The position numbers and the translations under genes are program-made. From Mesostigma viride (taxonomy: Eukaryota > Streptophyta > Mesostigmatophyceae > Mesostigmatales > Mesostigmataceae), in NCBI GenBank assembly GCA_009746045.1, contig RPFO01001901.1:126001-186000 (forward strand): a stretch of 60,000 nt of DNA, given 5' to 3'. This document shows positions 41,687 through 52,063 of the stretch, one piece after another (position 1 is the first letter of the stretch; each line of letters begins with the position of its first letter). Below the pieces are notes generated by a model. It made no database searches and had not been told where the DNA came from. It saw only the letters and a list, made by a program, of their open reading frames with translations.

Positions 41687-42856
41687 TCACAGGCTATACC
41701 AATCTCCCTTCACACCATCCTTGCCCCTGGTCCCAAACAAGGGAAACTGCTCCACCATGTGAATTACCAAGTCTGGCCAGTTCCTGCTGACCTGCAGCAC
41801 CATGCACGTCTCTGCAGCCCCTGCTGCCATCTGGGCAACATAACGCTGGCATGTCCCTGGGTAGGAGAGAAGCACCACAGACTGGCTCTCAGGATCCATC
41901 ACCCAAGTAGAAGACGTCTTGTGCCTGCTCACCCATGACCTGTACGCCCACCAGAACTGGAGAAAGGTCTTGACCACTGACCACTGAGCACCTATCAAAG
42001 GCACCAACACCCTCAATGGGGTCAGACGAACCTTGAGCTCCATGGTGTATTTAGGCAACCCTGGGCTGCAGAAAAGGTTGGATGTCTCCAAAGGAAAACA
42101 CCCCTTGACCGAGCTGGAAGAAGAAGGAGCCAAGTCAAAGTCCCCCTGCTGAACTGACAACTCCAACAACTCCATGTAGGAGGCCTCACCCATGCTCACT
42201 GGCTGGAGCTGCATGAAGGCTCCTTTCAAAGCCTCAGGCAAGGTGGTCAACATATCCTGCCCCTCTGCAGGTCTCATGTCAATCTCAGGTCCTGGAGTCA
42301 AGGCAAACATCCTGTGCAACAGGTGGCCCACAAAGGGAGAGCCAATCTCATACAGGCTGGAGTGCAGCTGAGACAAGACCTCCTCCACATAACCCTCAGG
42401 GCTCACTTCCCCCTCCTCCCTGTTAAGGGCAGCCACTGCCTTGGCCAGCGTCTCACAATGCTCACAAGGTCCCATGCACTTCCTGTGATCCACATAGGCC
42501 ACCACATTCTTGACAGGTACCACATGACGAGGAATCTGAATGATGGGAGTGCTGCTGGAGCTGAGAGCTATGTTAACACCACTCCCCATCTGAGGCTGGG
42601 ACAAGGACAACCCCTGAAGAAGCTCCTGTAGCTTATCCTGCTTGGAGATCACTGAATGCAAGAGCTTGTTAATGGTATCCATCTGCTGACCCCTCCTAAG
42701 GTCACGCCTGACAATACTGTCAAACAGGGATTCCACATAACTCATGGGGTTGGAGGTCTCTGGATGCATACCCGTGACCCCTTCCTCCGTGGTGGCGCCC
42801 AGGCCCAAGTTGGGGTACGTGAACTCCTCCTCCATCTGGGACCACACAGCATGCAC
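41687..42856 (-). CDS. Extra ORF of the chromovirus between pol and the 3' LTR
   Basis: An intact frame of 389 codons from the GTG at 42856. The first in-frame ATG gives MEEEFTYPNLGLG near 42832. It sits where some LTR elements carry an additional or env-like gene. I recognise no domain. Visible features are a helical, coiled-coil-like segment (LRRGQQMDTINKLLHSVISK), a CMGPCEHC cysteine cluster near residues 127-134, and a mildly hydrophobic Trp-rich stretch (about 285-315). There is no signal peptide or clear membrane anchor. The frame is -1 relative to the end of pol, and there is no stop between the two reading frames at their junction. It stays open while pol is broken, which hints at younger decay or real selection. 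Confidence 0.65.
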   Translation of the reverse strand: MHAVWSQMEEEFTYPNLGLGATTEEGVTGMHPETSNPMSYVESLFDSIVRRDLRRGQQMDTINKLLHSVISKQDKLQELLQGLSLSQPQMGSGVNIALSSSSTPIIQIPRHVVPVKNVVAYVDHRKCMGPCEHCETLAKAVAALNREEGEVSPEGYVEEVLSQLHSSLYEIGSPFVGHLLHRMFALTPGPEIDMRPAEGQDMLTTLPEALKGAFMQLQPVSMGEASYMELLELSVQQGDFDLAPSSSSSVKGCFPLETSNLFCSPGLPKYTMELKVRLTPLRVLVPLIGAQWSVVKTFLQFWWAYRSWVSRHKTSSTWVMDPESQSVVLLSYPGTCQRYVAQMAAGAAETCMVLQVSRNWPDLVIHMVEQFPLFGTRGKDGVKGDWYSL

Positions 42857-43433
42857 GAAGAAACCATTCGTTAGTCCTGAGATATAGGAAGGGGAGCAGT
42901 GGTTTTCACCAACTCAGTATACCAAGAAGGAAGAGTGAGCCCCTTTTTCTGGCAATACTCCTGGACCACCCGTCATGGCAGTGAGTCAAGTCAGACAACC
43001 ACAGCCATGTGGCAGTAGACTCTAACTCTCCTTTCCAGTGCACCTTAAACTGCAGCTGCTTGGTCCTACCCTTTCCTTTGACTCTGTCCGGGTTGGCAAA
43101 TACGGGTACGGGGTATAATACGCGGACCTAAAATACGCGTATTATACGTGGGGGGTGTAAAATACGCGGCGGTAAAATACGCGACAGTTTTTGTGGTCCA
43201 ATTGTCAGTCACCCAATTAGCACGCTCCTTGATGATGGTCATGCAGTTATTGCAACTGAAATTTGGTGCATATGCTTATTTATTAACATCTTCCATTAAT
43301 TTATGCCCTGCAATCCTATCTGATTATGATTTAATTGTTAAATGCTGACTGCAACGGGAACTGTAAGGAATCAATTAATTAGTTAATTGTAAGGAAAGCC
43401 ATCCACTATATAATGCATGAGAGGACATAAGAC

Positions 43434-43745
43434 ACAACTAAGGACCATGCTCTCAAGGATCCCACAACAAGCTCCATACACATACACACATGTGCACACA
43501 CATTCATCATTGACAAAATGCACAACAGCAGAGGATATAAGACACAAGGACCTTGCTCTCGAGGATCCCACAACAAGCTCCATACACATACACACATGTG
43601 CACACACATTCATCATGCATTGACAAAATGCACAACAGCAGAGGATATACGACACAAGGACCTTGCTCTCAAGGATCCCACAACAAGCTCCATACACATA
43701 CACACATGTGCACACACATTCATCATGCATTGACAAAATGCACAA
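43434..43745. repeat. 110-bp tandem repeat inside the hAT element
   Basis: Nearly three copies of a unit of about 110 bp containing GGATCCCACAACAAGCTCCA, ACACATGTGCACACACATTC and TGCACAACAGCAGAGGATAT. The open frames across it on both strands are repeat products. Confidence 0.85.
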
Positions 43746-44002
43746 CAGCACCCCCGCTGCCATGGAGATTACTCCACGTTGGTCCATGCAATTATTTAAG
43801 CCAGCACGGCCATGCTTTCTTAACGGCAGCGTATGCAGCTCTTGTTCTCACTATACTATTGCTAGTAACTTGTGAGTTATAACTTAATGTCCCATCCATC
43901 ACATGGGTCCATGCAACCATCGGCCATCACCCACTAGCTGCCATCACATACTACACCGGCTCAAGATGGTATAAGTATTAAGACAAAAGACTCCTTCATA
44001 GA

Positions 44003-44410
44003 TCATGCTAAGCATGACCCTTTAGTTCTTGTCTGGCGGCTGCAGCGGCAAGAACCGCGGCTTCTTTGCCCGGGCTGTGCAGGCAGCGCGAACCTTGCGC
44101 CGCAGGCGCAGGTCCTCCTCCTCCGCCTCCTCCTCCCCCACCTCCTCCTCCAACTGTTAGCAATCCTGAGCAACCTGCTCCGGATATTCGGTGGCATTTT
44201 GTCGCAGGGGAACATCCCTTCCCCTGCGATTCCGGCAAAGTGTGCACGGACTCGGAATACGCTGATTGGCCCCGCCTTGTAGGAGAAGTTCTTGTTGCAA
44301 AATGAGCAGAACATCCTCGACACATACTGCGTTGTGTTTATACTAACAGCATCTGTGACTGCTTCTTTCTTCTCGACAGCGAAATCCCATTCAGGCCCTT
44401 TCTTCGGCAT
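44003..44410 (-). pseudogene. BED-type zinc finger fragment of hAT transposase
   Basis: Starts MPKKGPEWDF and holds CSFCNKNFSY followed by RVRAHFAGIAGEG and FPCDKMP. This is the C-x2-C ... H ... C arrangement with a conserved H-x-AGI block typical of BED fingers at the N-terminus of hAT transposases. After RLLRIANS it runs into an Arg-rich, low-complexity part and stops. The catalytic domain is missing. The finding agrees with the 8-bp target duplication. Confidence 0.7.
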
Positions 44411-47400
44411 GGCTGCAAATCGAAAATGGCTGCACACTATCGCACAGTCGCACTGGCCTCGTCGTCGCTATATTGCATTACACCGTCAGTAGCACAGCTG
44501 GCATTATGCGTATGTACCTAGTCCTAGCTGTCTCCTACCGGCCAAAGATTTTGCAAGGCTTGCGCTTTATGGAAAGAACTGTACGCATCTACTTCTAGTA
44601 GTAAAAATCTCAAATGTGCAATAAACGCGCCGCGCCCAGAACCTGGGCACCGTGACAGTGCCCGCTGCCCGCTGGTACCCCCGAAAAATTCTAAGTCCAA
44701 ACCGCGTATTCTGAAGTAAAGTACGCGTATATACGGCGGAGGCCTTCAGTGTACGTTTTCCCGTATTTTTGCGGCTCCGTACGGCGTACTGACCAACCCG
44801 GGACTCTGTGAGCCACCAGCTGCTCCACTTCATATATCCTCTCCCCCTCAGTATCCAGCTCAAATGGTAAGGGAGCTGAAAGGCGTCCCTGCAAGGTGTT
44901 GCGTTTATACAGTTTGAGCTGGGCCAGGTGAAACACATTAGTTTTAAGCCTCCAGTGGGAAGGCACCTGGACTTGAACTACAGTCCCATAGTGGAAGGTG
45001 TTTATGACAGGGTAAGGTCCCAACCACAAGGGTTGCAGTTTCCTGCATTGCTCCTTTTCAGGTAGCACACGATTAGCCTCCAAAAGCACCAGGTCACCAG
45101 GAGCCACAAAGGTGTGTGTAGCCAACATCTGTTGCCAAGCATTGTTTAAATACTTGTCCTGTGCATGCAACATCTGAGCAGCAACCATACTGTGAGCTTC
45201 CTGGAAGGATGCTATCAGCTGGTGGATAGAGGTTAGGCGTCTTCTGAAGGGGCCTTCAGCATCCCTGTCAGGTAACTCCAGGTCAAATGGAGTCAAGGGG
45301 CACTGGCCATGGCAAATGACAAATGGAGACATTTGGTGAGGAGCCAGGGGTGAGTTGTTGATGGCAAACTCTATGAAGGGAAGTTTCTTGTCCCATTCCT
45401 TGTTATCATGGGTACAATAGTGCTTCTGGCATTCCCGTACAATACGGTTCAGCCTCTCCACAGCCCCCGTGCTGGCACACCTGTATGCTACTCCAAAGGC
45501 CAACTTAGTGTCTAGGATGTCAAAGAAGGACTTCCAAAACCCAGACATCCACAAGGGATCCTGGTCAGTGATGATTACACGTGGCATGCCATGCAATCTG
45601 TACACTCCTTCATGAACAACTCTACACACTGGGCAGCTGTGAGATGGGCATTGCAGGGGATGAGGTGGCACATTCTAGACAGCCTGTCCATCACCACCAG
45701 TATCCTGTCATTGCCAGCATCAGAAACAGGCAAGCCACAAATGAAGTCCATGGTCACACTGATCCAGGGTCGAAGGGGAATAGGCATGGCCATAGGAAAG
45801 ATAGGCACTGCCTGAGTCCTAACCTTATTCCTTTGGCATGAGTCACAGGAAGCCACATAGGCTTTGATATCACGAAACATGCCAGGCCACCAAAACCTCT
45901 CTTGTACTTCATGGAGAAGCTTAGCATACCCAGGATGACATGCAGTCACGTCGTCATGGAAGCAATGCAACACAGTGGGAATGGCCATTTCTGGCACATA
46001 GACCTTCCTGGTTACTACATGATCTGCATCCTGGGTGTGGACATACAGGACTCCCTCCCAGTACTCCACAGGTCTGTTACCAAAGCTTCCTTCCTGAATG
46101 GCCTTAGTGGCCAGGTCCTCAGTTTTAGTGAAGGCCTTAATCACGTCCAGCAGGGCTATACTCATAGGGTTAGGCAGGACTAGCTGTTTGCCAGGTCCTA
46201 AAGGCTGCAGCTGCAGCACCTCACCCTCCTGCAGGTGACTAGTGACTAGATGCTTGGATGACAGAACATCAGCCACAGGTGTACGTGACTTCCCCTTGAT
46301 CTCAGCTGCCAATCCTCTAGACTTGGTCAGCATCCCTGGCTCCAGTATCCACTTCCTGGGCCGTCCCTTCCCCCTCCTAGGATTCTCTGTGCTTGGTTGT
46401 GTAGTGAGAGTGGGCTGGCTACTAGCAGAACCCTCCCTAAGACTGCTCTGCAGTGACTGACCCCCACCCTGGACGCCTGTCGACCCTGGGACAGAGCCCT
46501 GGTCAATGAGCATCTCGTGACTAAAGCTAGCCTCTACAGGGGGTGGGCTCAGCTTGGAGGTTTGCTGGTTAGCTGCCTGTGCCCTGGTGACAGCACCACA
46601 CTCTACTACAGAAACCATGGCAGCACAAATATCCAGATCCTCGTGAAATGCTCCCATCAGATCCCTTCTTCTAGAGAGGGCGTCTGGCACCACATTCTGT
46701 GATCCTGGGACATACTGCACAGAGAAAGGATAGAATCCCCCTAGGTACTCCATCCACCCAGCCATCCTCTTACTCATCCTACTCTGTTCTAGCACGTGCA
46801 CCAAGGGCCTGTGGTCAGTCATCAGGGTGATAGACTCTTGCCCTAGCCCATCTGTAGCACTGCTAGCCACAGAAAACTGAGCTCCCTTCAACAGATGCTC
46901 CCACTTGTGACATGCTACCACTAAACCCAGCAACTCCTGCTCGTGTACAGGGTAGTTACGTTCAGCTGAGCTCATGGTTTTAGACATGTACTCCACTGGC
47001 TGTGGTCCATAGCCATGGTCTTGCATCAGCACAGCACCTATGGCGCCTTGAGAGGCATCTGACCTAACCTGATAAGGTAGATCTGGATTGGGACCCACTA
47101 GCACAGGGGTGGATGTGAGCTTCTGCTTCAACAGGTCAAAGGCCTGCTGACACCTATCTGTCCACTCAAACTGAACATCCTTCTTGATTAACTCAAGCAA
47201 GGGGGTGGAGATGGCAGCCATGTCAGGGATAAAACGCCTGTACCACCCCACCATGCCCAGGAAGGACTTGACATCATGTGCAGACTGCAACACAGGCCAC
47301 TCAAGGATGGCAGCAATCTTAGCATTGTCAGGTGTCATACCCAAGGAACTCAACTTGTACCCTAGGAACCCCACTTCATGCCCCCACTCCACCTTAGACC

Positions 47401-48515
47401 TCTTGACAGACAAGTGGTAGTGCTGGATGACCTTCAGGACCTCCTCCACGTTCTCCAGATGCTCCTTGAACGTCTTTGAGTGCACCAGGATGTCGTCCAT
47501 GTAGGCCACCACGCAGGTCCTGAACACGGGTCTTGCAGGGTCACACAGGTGGGCAATGTCTTTGAACCTGGGATTCCTGAGATCAGGGGAGATCTGAGGC
47601 AGAGAGTTCCCTGTCAGATGGCCAAAGATAGCATTCACAAACATCTGCATAGTAGCTGGGCTGTTGGAGGCCCCCATGGGCATCACAGTCCACTGGAACT
47701 GACCCCAGGGTGTGGAGAATGCAGTTTTTGGAATGTCCTCAGTAGCTATCCTGATCTGCCAGAACGCGTGTCTAAGGTCAAACTTGGTGAAGTAAGATGA
47801 TCCAGCTGTCCTCTCTAGCAGCTCATCAATCCGTGGCAAGGGATACTTGGACTTCACTGTGACCTTGTTCAGGCCTCTCAGATCAATGCACAACCGCCAT
47901 CCACCATCATGCTTGGGACAAGCAAACACCCAGAGCTGAAAGGACTATTGGCAGGAAGAATGAGTCCAGCTTCCAACAGGCCTGTCAAGATCACCTTCAG
48001 CTCTGCCATCTCAGCTGGCCCCATCCTGTACATGGGAACAAAGGGAGGCCTGGCACCATCCACAAGCTTGATGACATGAGTGATTGGCCCTTCAGGAGGG
48101 TACTGTGGCATTTTGTCCTCAAAAATGGCAGCAAACCTGTCCAAAAGGGCATCATGCAGCTTCTGCTCCTCCTCTGTGACAGCTGGTACTGGGTTCACAG
48201 CATTCACCGTGTGGCCATGAGTCTCATCAGAGGGTGAGTTAGGAACCAGCTGTAAGAGAAAGACGTGTTCCACTGGGTAAGTAGCCAGGTAAGACAAGGT
48301 GTGATTGGCAGACCATACGTGCTTAAGTAATGCAGCACGTTTCTCCTCCAGTGAAGGCACCTTGACGTCCTCCTTGGCACCTGCAACCCCTCTCCCATCA
48401 TTGACAGCCTCATTAGTAGAACAGCACTCTGTGACTGGTCTTTCTCCCCCCTTAATCACTGTGGTGGCGTCCCACACTGACCCATCCTGAAACTGCACCA
48501 CCTTCTCAGACCACA

Positions 48516-49540
48516 CAGGTCCCCAAGATAGCGGAGCAGACGGCCACCATCGCATCCCAGCCACCCCGGCTGGAAGCTGGTGACCTCCCGCCCCTCTCCT
48601 ATGCGGACCTGCTGCGGACAGCGACCGCATCGCTACGAAGCTCCAGGAGCTTGAAGACCTTCGCCAGGCTCAACAACGGGAGGCCACCGACCGCGCCCGC
48701 CGCGACTGCCGGGTGGTGCTGCGTCGCTTCCCCCAGAAGCCAGGTGAGACGTCAACCTCCCTTGCCGACGAGCTTAAGGACCAGCTCCTTACCCTCATGG
48801 GCCTGGTAGGGGAGGTAGAACTGCGTGGGTGCCACCGCCTTCCCCACTCACGGGACAAGGCGGCTCCCCCACCAGTCCTTCTCACCTTCCCCTCCCGTGA
48901 GGACAAGCAGCGGTTCCTCTCTCGTCGCAAGCGGTTGCACGACCTCACCTGGACGCTGGACGACGACCTGACCCCCGCTCAGCAGCAGCAGCGACGTGAC
49001 CTGTGGCCTGAATACCTCCGCCACAAGCAGGACCCCCAGAAGCCCAAGGTGTACTGGCGGGGCGGGGACCTGATGATCAACCACAAGATGTGGACGCCCC
49101 CAGCGGGCTAGACTAGAATAGCCCTAGCTTGACTTCATTGGTAGTCACTGTTGCCATGGCAGCCATGCTTAGAATGTTTGCATGCCTAGCTGTGCCACCA
49201 TACGTAGTCACGTGCACCGCTCACGCACGGTACACAACCAGCCACAGCCTTAGCTTAGTCTTTGTACAGCCATGCTACGTCATGGCCTCGATCAGATTAC
49301 TTGCCCACGCTCCTTGCTATGATATGCTCACATGGGTCTTATTGCACCCACAGTTTGCCGGATCGTTAGCATGCCTTTTTTTTTTTTAGCTAGCGCGCCC
49401 GAATGCAGCTGTGGCATGCCTTTGGCATGAAGGAGACTGGGGGTCTCTGCCCTTTCTCCTGTTGTGCACACACAGGGATTAAAAGCACTTCGGTGCTCCG
49501 TGACTCCCCAACGGGAGCACGAGTTTAATTAATTAATTAA
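48516..49540 (+). mobile_element. ORF1-only retroposon inserted in pol
   Basis: A 1025-bp insert between 13-bp duplications TTCTCAGACCACA (48503-48515 and 49541-49553). It is 5'-truncated, carries the C-terminal half of an ORF1-like protein, then about 430 bp of 3' untranslated region. It ends with the stem GTGCTCC/GGAGCAC and a TTAA-type tail. It defines the family to which the short copies at 7549-7703 and 4002-4108 belong. No reverse transcriptase follows ORF1. Confidence 0.85.
48518..49111 (+). pseudogene. ORF1-like protein, truncated
   Basis: One frame change lies near 48620; from about 48625 the frame is open to the stop at 49111. A helical stretch (LQELEDLRQAQQREATDRAR) precedes VVLRRFPQKPGE, LLTLMGLVGEVELRG and VLLTFPSREDKQRFL. 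Next comes DDDLTPAQQQQRRDLWPEYL and the C-terminal YWRGGDLMINHKMW. A coiled coil, a compact RNA-binding-like part and a C-terminal segment with D-L-T-x-x-x-x-x-x-R-R resemble L1 ORF1 proteins. It is diverged from, but homologous to, the ORF1 at 8132-11293. Confidence 0.7.
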
Positions 49541-50003
49541 TTCTCAGACCACAAGATGGCAGGATTAGCAGACTCCAACCATGGCATCCCCAGAATCACA
49601 TCAGCAGCAGTGAGTGGAATGACATCTGCTGTGACAGACAAGGTTTGACGTGAGCACACTTGAAAAAGCAGTTGCACGTAGCCAGGTGAGTTACTCTGCC
49701 TACCATCAGAATATTGGACCTTAACAGGCACAGGGTGGGGGAGCACTGGTAGATGCAGCTCCTGCACCAAGGAAGTAGAAATGTAGTTACTTCCTGCACC
49801 TGAGTCAATCATGAAGAGACATAAAGGCTGAGCCAAAGGGACTGGCACGTTCAACAGCCTAGCCTGAAACTTCAAGAGTTGACTGGGAATAGGAGGGCCC
49901 AATGGTGTGTTGGAATCAGAGGCAGACAAGTTGTTCACAGGACGGACATGCACAGCAGGCAAACCAGTTAACTCCACCGCTGGACGTAGTCCTGGGGGCT
50001 CCA

Positions 50004-51755
50004 CTAGTTTTTTGGCAGCTCAGGAGGATGATCTGAAGACGAGCTCCCCACTGAAGGCTGCCCCTGCTGATCCTCTATGCCGTCTGCCTCCCCGTCTCCC
50101 TCCTCCTCCTCTGCTAGGAGGTGCCACAGGGCGTTGACCATCCGACGCCTGTCTTGTCTGTTGAATCCCCTGGGCTGGAATGGTCCCTTGCCTGAAGCCT
50201 GGAAGTTGGGTCTAAACCCAGGCTGTGCCCTGTGGTCGCTCTGGCTCACTCCAGGAGGGAAGGTTGATGGTCTGGTGAATGGAAGAACCCCCTGAGGACC
50301 CTTGGTGTCGCCTGGGAACTGGTCTCGCTTGGGGCAGTCCCGTGCAAAGTGTCCGAGCTGGCCACACGTGTAGCAGACTCCTTTGGACTGCTCCATGGCA
50401 CTGAGCTCCTCCATCACAGCGTTCAGCTGGTTCAGGGGCTTCTTAACAGCAGGCACCTGGTGGCCTGCAGCAGGCTCCCACTTGAGGGAAAAGTCAGGGA
50501 CACGGCACAGCGTGAGGGCATAAGACAGCACAGTATCCCACTTCCACTCGACATAGTCGAAAGGGGAGAAATGCTTGTCAATATCCACCCTGACTTGAGG
50601 GGAAAGCCCATGCAGAAACCTGTGAAGAGCTTCAGAATCAGAGCACTGGGGGATTTTGGCCCTCAGGTTGGTAAACGTCTCTACATATTGTGGTAGTGTT
50701 AGGCCAGACTGAGTACAGTTGGCCAACGCGTCCCGGTCCAGACGGAGCTGGTCCTGGGGAAGGAGAAAACGTCGAAATGAAAGCATGAGAGATGGCAAAT
50801 CCTTGCAAGTATTACCTGCCGAGGATCGTAAAAACTCATCAAACCTGTCGGCTGCACTGTCGCTCATTCGCTGTCGAACCATCTTCTTCTGGATGTCCAG
50901 GGAAAGTCGTTCTTCCGCTCGTTTGCCGTAGTTAGCAAAGTGGATAGCGAACACATCCTGGAATCGAGTAGAGAAATGATCGAAACTGCGGTGGGTTAGA
51001 TTGGTGAGCGACAGCTTGTCTACGGATTCGATTTTTGGAAATGGCGGGGCGGAACCTTGATGCGGTGGTATAGTGACAGTCACTGGGACGTCGCTGGCGG
51101 GGGTGGTGAAGGTGACCGAGGTCGTCTGCGCTGGATCCTGCCTATCGCTATCCTGCATCTCATTCCTCGTAGTAACTGTGGTACTATAAGGTAAAACCCC
51201 TCCGTCACCCAACCGAGGAGCCTCTCTCCCCACTCCAGCAACCATGCCACGCATGGCCGCCTCCTCCTCCTCAATTCTCTGACGAAGTCTTCCCACATCC
51301 TGTTCCACCTCCTCCACCATCTTTCTATACGTTGCTGCGTGTTGTTCATCGTGTAGTAATCTGATTTTAGCTGCTGAGAGGCGATCCGCTGCAAGTCTGG
51401 TCCCGTCTCTTCCAGGCGTGGTATTTAGCGGGAAATGAAATGAAGATGATGCACTCGGCACAGGACTCGTTCGCGCGCTTGGAATCCTGGGCGACAGTGA
51501 CGCTCCTCGACCCACGCCTGTCAGCGATGGTTCGCCTGGTTGGAGACCAGATGCAATGACGGAAAACTTGGGCCCTATGGACAACGAGGGCCGCCTCACT
51601 TCAGACATAGAAGTACGGTTGAAATCAAGTTGACGCCGTGGAGTACGAGCAGTTGTCTCAGCACCTTCCCTAGCAATGGGTTCCAGAGATGATGACGGAT
51701 CGCTTGAACCTTGATTAGTAGGGGGTAAAGGTGATTGTGTCTTCGAACTACTCAT
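50004..51755 (-). CDS. gag: Chromovirus Gag protein
   Basis: An intact frame of 583 codons starting MSSSKTQSPL. The N-terminal 200 residues are Ser/Pro-rich with a coiled-coil stretch (YRKMVEEVEQDVGRLRQRIE). A capsid-like Retrotrans_gag region follows (roughly residues 240-400, with FDEFLRSSAGNTCKDL and LPQYVETFTNLRAKIPQC). A CCHC zinc knuckle, CYTCGQLGHFARDC, lies at about 458-471, then a basic, Pro/Gly-rich tail. It ends PPELPKN at a TAG (50006-50004) that directly follows a slippery heptamer. It packages the element RNA in the cytoplasm (family knowledge). Confidence 0.88.
   Translation of the reverse strand: MSSSKTQSPLPPTNQGSSDPSSSLEPIAREGAETTARTPRRQLDFNRTSMSEVRRPSLSIGPKFSVIASGLQPGEPSLTGVGRGASLSPRIPSARTSPVPSASSSFHFPLNTTPGRDGTRLAADRLSAAKIRLLHDEQHAATYRKMVEEVEQDVGRLRQRIEEEEAAMRGMVAGVGREAPRLGDGGVLPYSTTVTTRNEMQDSDRQDPAQTTSVTFTTPASDVPVTVTIPPHQGSAPPFPKIESVDKLSLTNLTHRSFDHFSTRFQDVFAIHFANYGKRAEERLSLDIQKKMVRQRMSDSAADRFDEFLRSSAGNTCKDLPSLMLSFRRFLLPQDQLRLDRDALANCTQSGLTLPQYVETFTNLRAKIPQCSDSEALHRFLHGLSPQVRVDIDKHFSPFDYVEWKWDTVLSYALTLCRVPDFSLKWEPAAGHQVPAVKKPLNQLNAVMEELSAMEQSKGVCYTCGQLGHFARDCPKRDQFPGDTKGPQGVLPFTRPSTFPPGVSQSDHRAQPGFRPNFQASGKGPFQPRGFNRQDRRRMVNALWHLLAEEEEGDGEADGIEDQQGQPSVGSSSSDHPPELPKN
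50007..50013 (-). promoter_or_regulatory. Candidate -1 ribosomal frameshift site
   Basis: The minus strand reads CCA AAA AAC TAG in the gag frame, so A AAA AAC sits in the exact phase of a canonical X XXY YYZ heptamer, immediately before the gag stop. A -1 shift enters the frame CTA GTG GAG CCC, which runs on into the protease. No downstream pseudoknot was worked out. Confidence 0.7.
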
Positions 51756-51967
51756 ACTTCCACATGGAGTCGCGATCGTCTGCCTAGTAGAGACAACGGT
51801 TACGGCTGACTTCTAGTGTTACAGAGCAAGACAGTCACATCAGGATGTGTCTCAATCTGTAACACCGTAAGTTTTCCGCAACTCTATGAATCTTCTCGGA
51901 TGACAGACATCTGATCAACGTTGTACTACCCGGAAGGTTGCGACTTCAAGAGAAACACCAAAGTAGA

Positions 51968-51982
51968 GATCCTCCGATACCA
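51968..51982 (-). promoter_or_regulatory. tRNA primer-binding site
   Basis: One base inside the 5' LTR fragment the minus strand reads TGGTATCGGAGGATC. It is close to TGGTATCAGAGC, the classical complement of the initiator-methionine tRNA 3' end used by many plant LTR elements. It fixes the 5' end of the element despite the truncated LTR. Confidence 0.75.
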
Positions 51983-51983
51983 A

Positions 51984-52063
51984 TGTAACGACTAAAAATG
52001 ATCATCAGCATCATCCACAGTCCAATATGAAAGATCTTTTTACCTGGGTTGCTTTCTTGAGTT
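51984..52063 (-). repeat. Truncated 5' LTR of the chromovirus (80 bp)
   Basis: Matches the first 80 plus-strand bases of the 780-bp LTR (TGTAACGACT... to ...GCTTTCTTGAGTT) and then stops abruptly, joining condensation-domain sequence. It is the U5 end of the 5' LTR; about 700 bp are missing. Confidence 0.9.

Larger units (their letters stand above)
43088..44801 (-). mobile_element. hAT element inserted in the chromodomain
   Basis: A 1714-bp insert between 8-bp duplications GACTCTGT (43080-43087 and 44802-44809). Terminal inverted repeats start CCGGGTTGG and continue with related TACGGGTACGG/TACGCCGTACGG sequence. Both ends are rich in TACGCG/CGCGTA motifs. It contains a BED-finger frame but no full transposase, so it is a deletion derivative. 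A 110-bp unit is tandemly repeated nearly three times at about 43434-43745. Confidence 0.85.
42871..50004 (-). pseudogene. Chromovirus pol polyprotein, frameshifted and interrupted
   Basis: Domains in order: aspartic protease (MIDSGAGSNYIS, about 49800); reverse transcriptase (KFDLRHAFWQI, MPMGASNSPATM and the YMDD box in VAYMDDILVHS); RNase H (VRSDASQGAIGAV); integrase zinc finger (HDDVTACHPGYAK with CDSCQRNK) and core (TMDFICGLP, ITDQDP, VERLNRI); a GPY-like segment (LGPYPVI); and a C-terminal chromodomain (RIYEVEQLVAHRV, then FKVHWKGELESTATWL across the hAT insert). Frame changes are visible near 47930 (start of RT), near 45620 (integrase core) and near 42975 (after the chromodomain). The ORF1-only retroposon splits the frame at 48516-49540 and the hAT element at 43088-44801. 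The copy is inactive. Confidence 0.88.
40514..52063 (-). mobile_element. Ty3/gypsy chromovirus, nested and broken
   Basis: Order on the minus strand: truncated 5' LTR (52063-51984), primer-binding site, gag, protease-RT-RNase H-integrase-chromodomain, extra ORF, polypurine tract, 3' LTR. Subtracting the hAT insert and the ORF1-only insert with their duplications gives an ancestral length of about 9.5 kb with two 780-bp LTRs. The 5-bp duplication CCACT (40509-40513 and 54545-54549) is typical for Ty3/gypsy. Chromodomain presence assigns it to the chromoviruses, which are widespread in plants, algae and fungi. Confidence 0.88.

Noticed and set aside
43383-43882. Cys/Val-rich and His/Thr-rich repeat proteins
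   Set aside because: Products of the 110-bp tandem repeat inside the hAT element.
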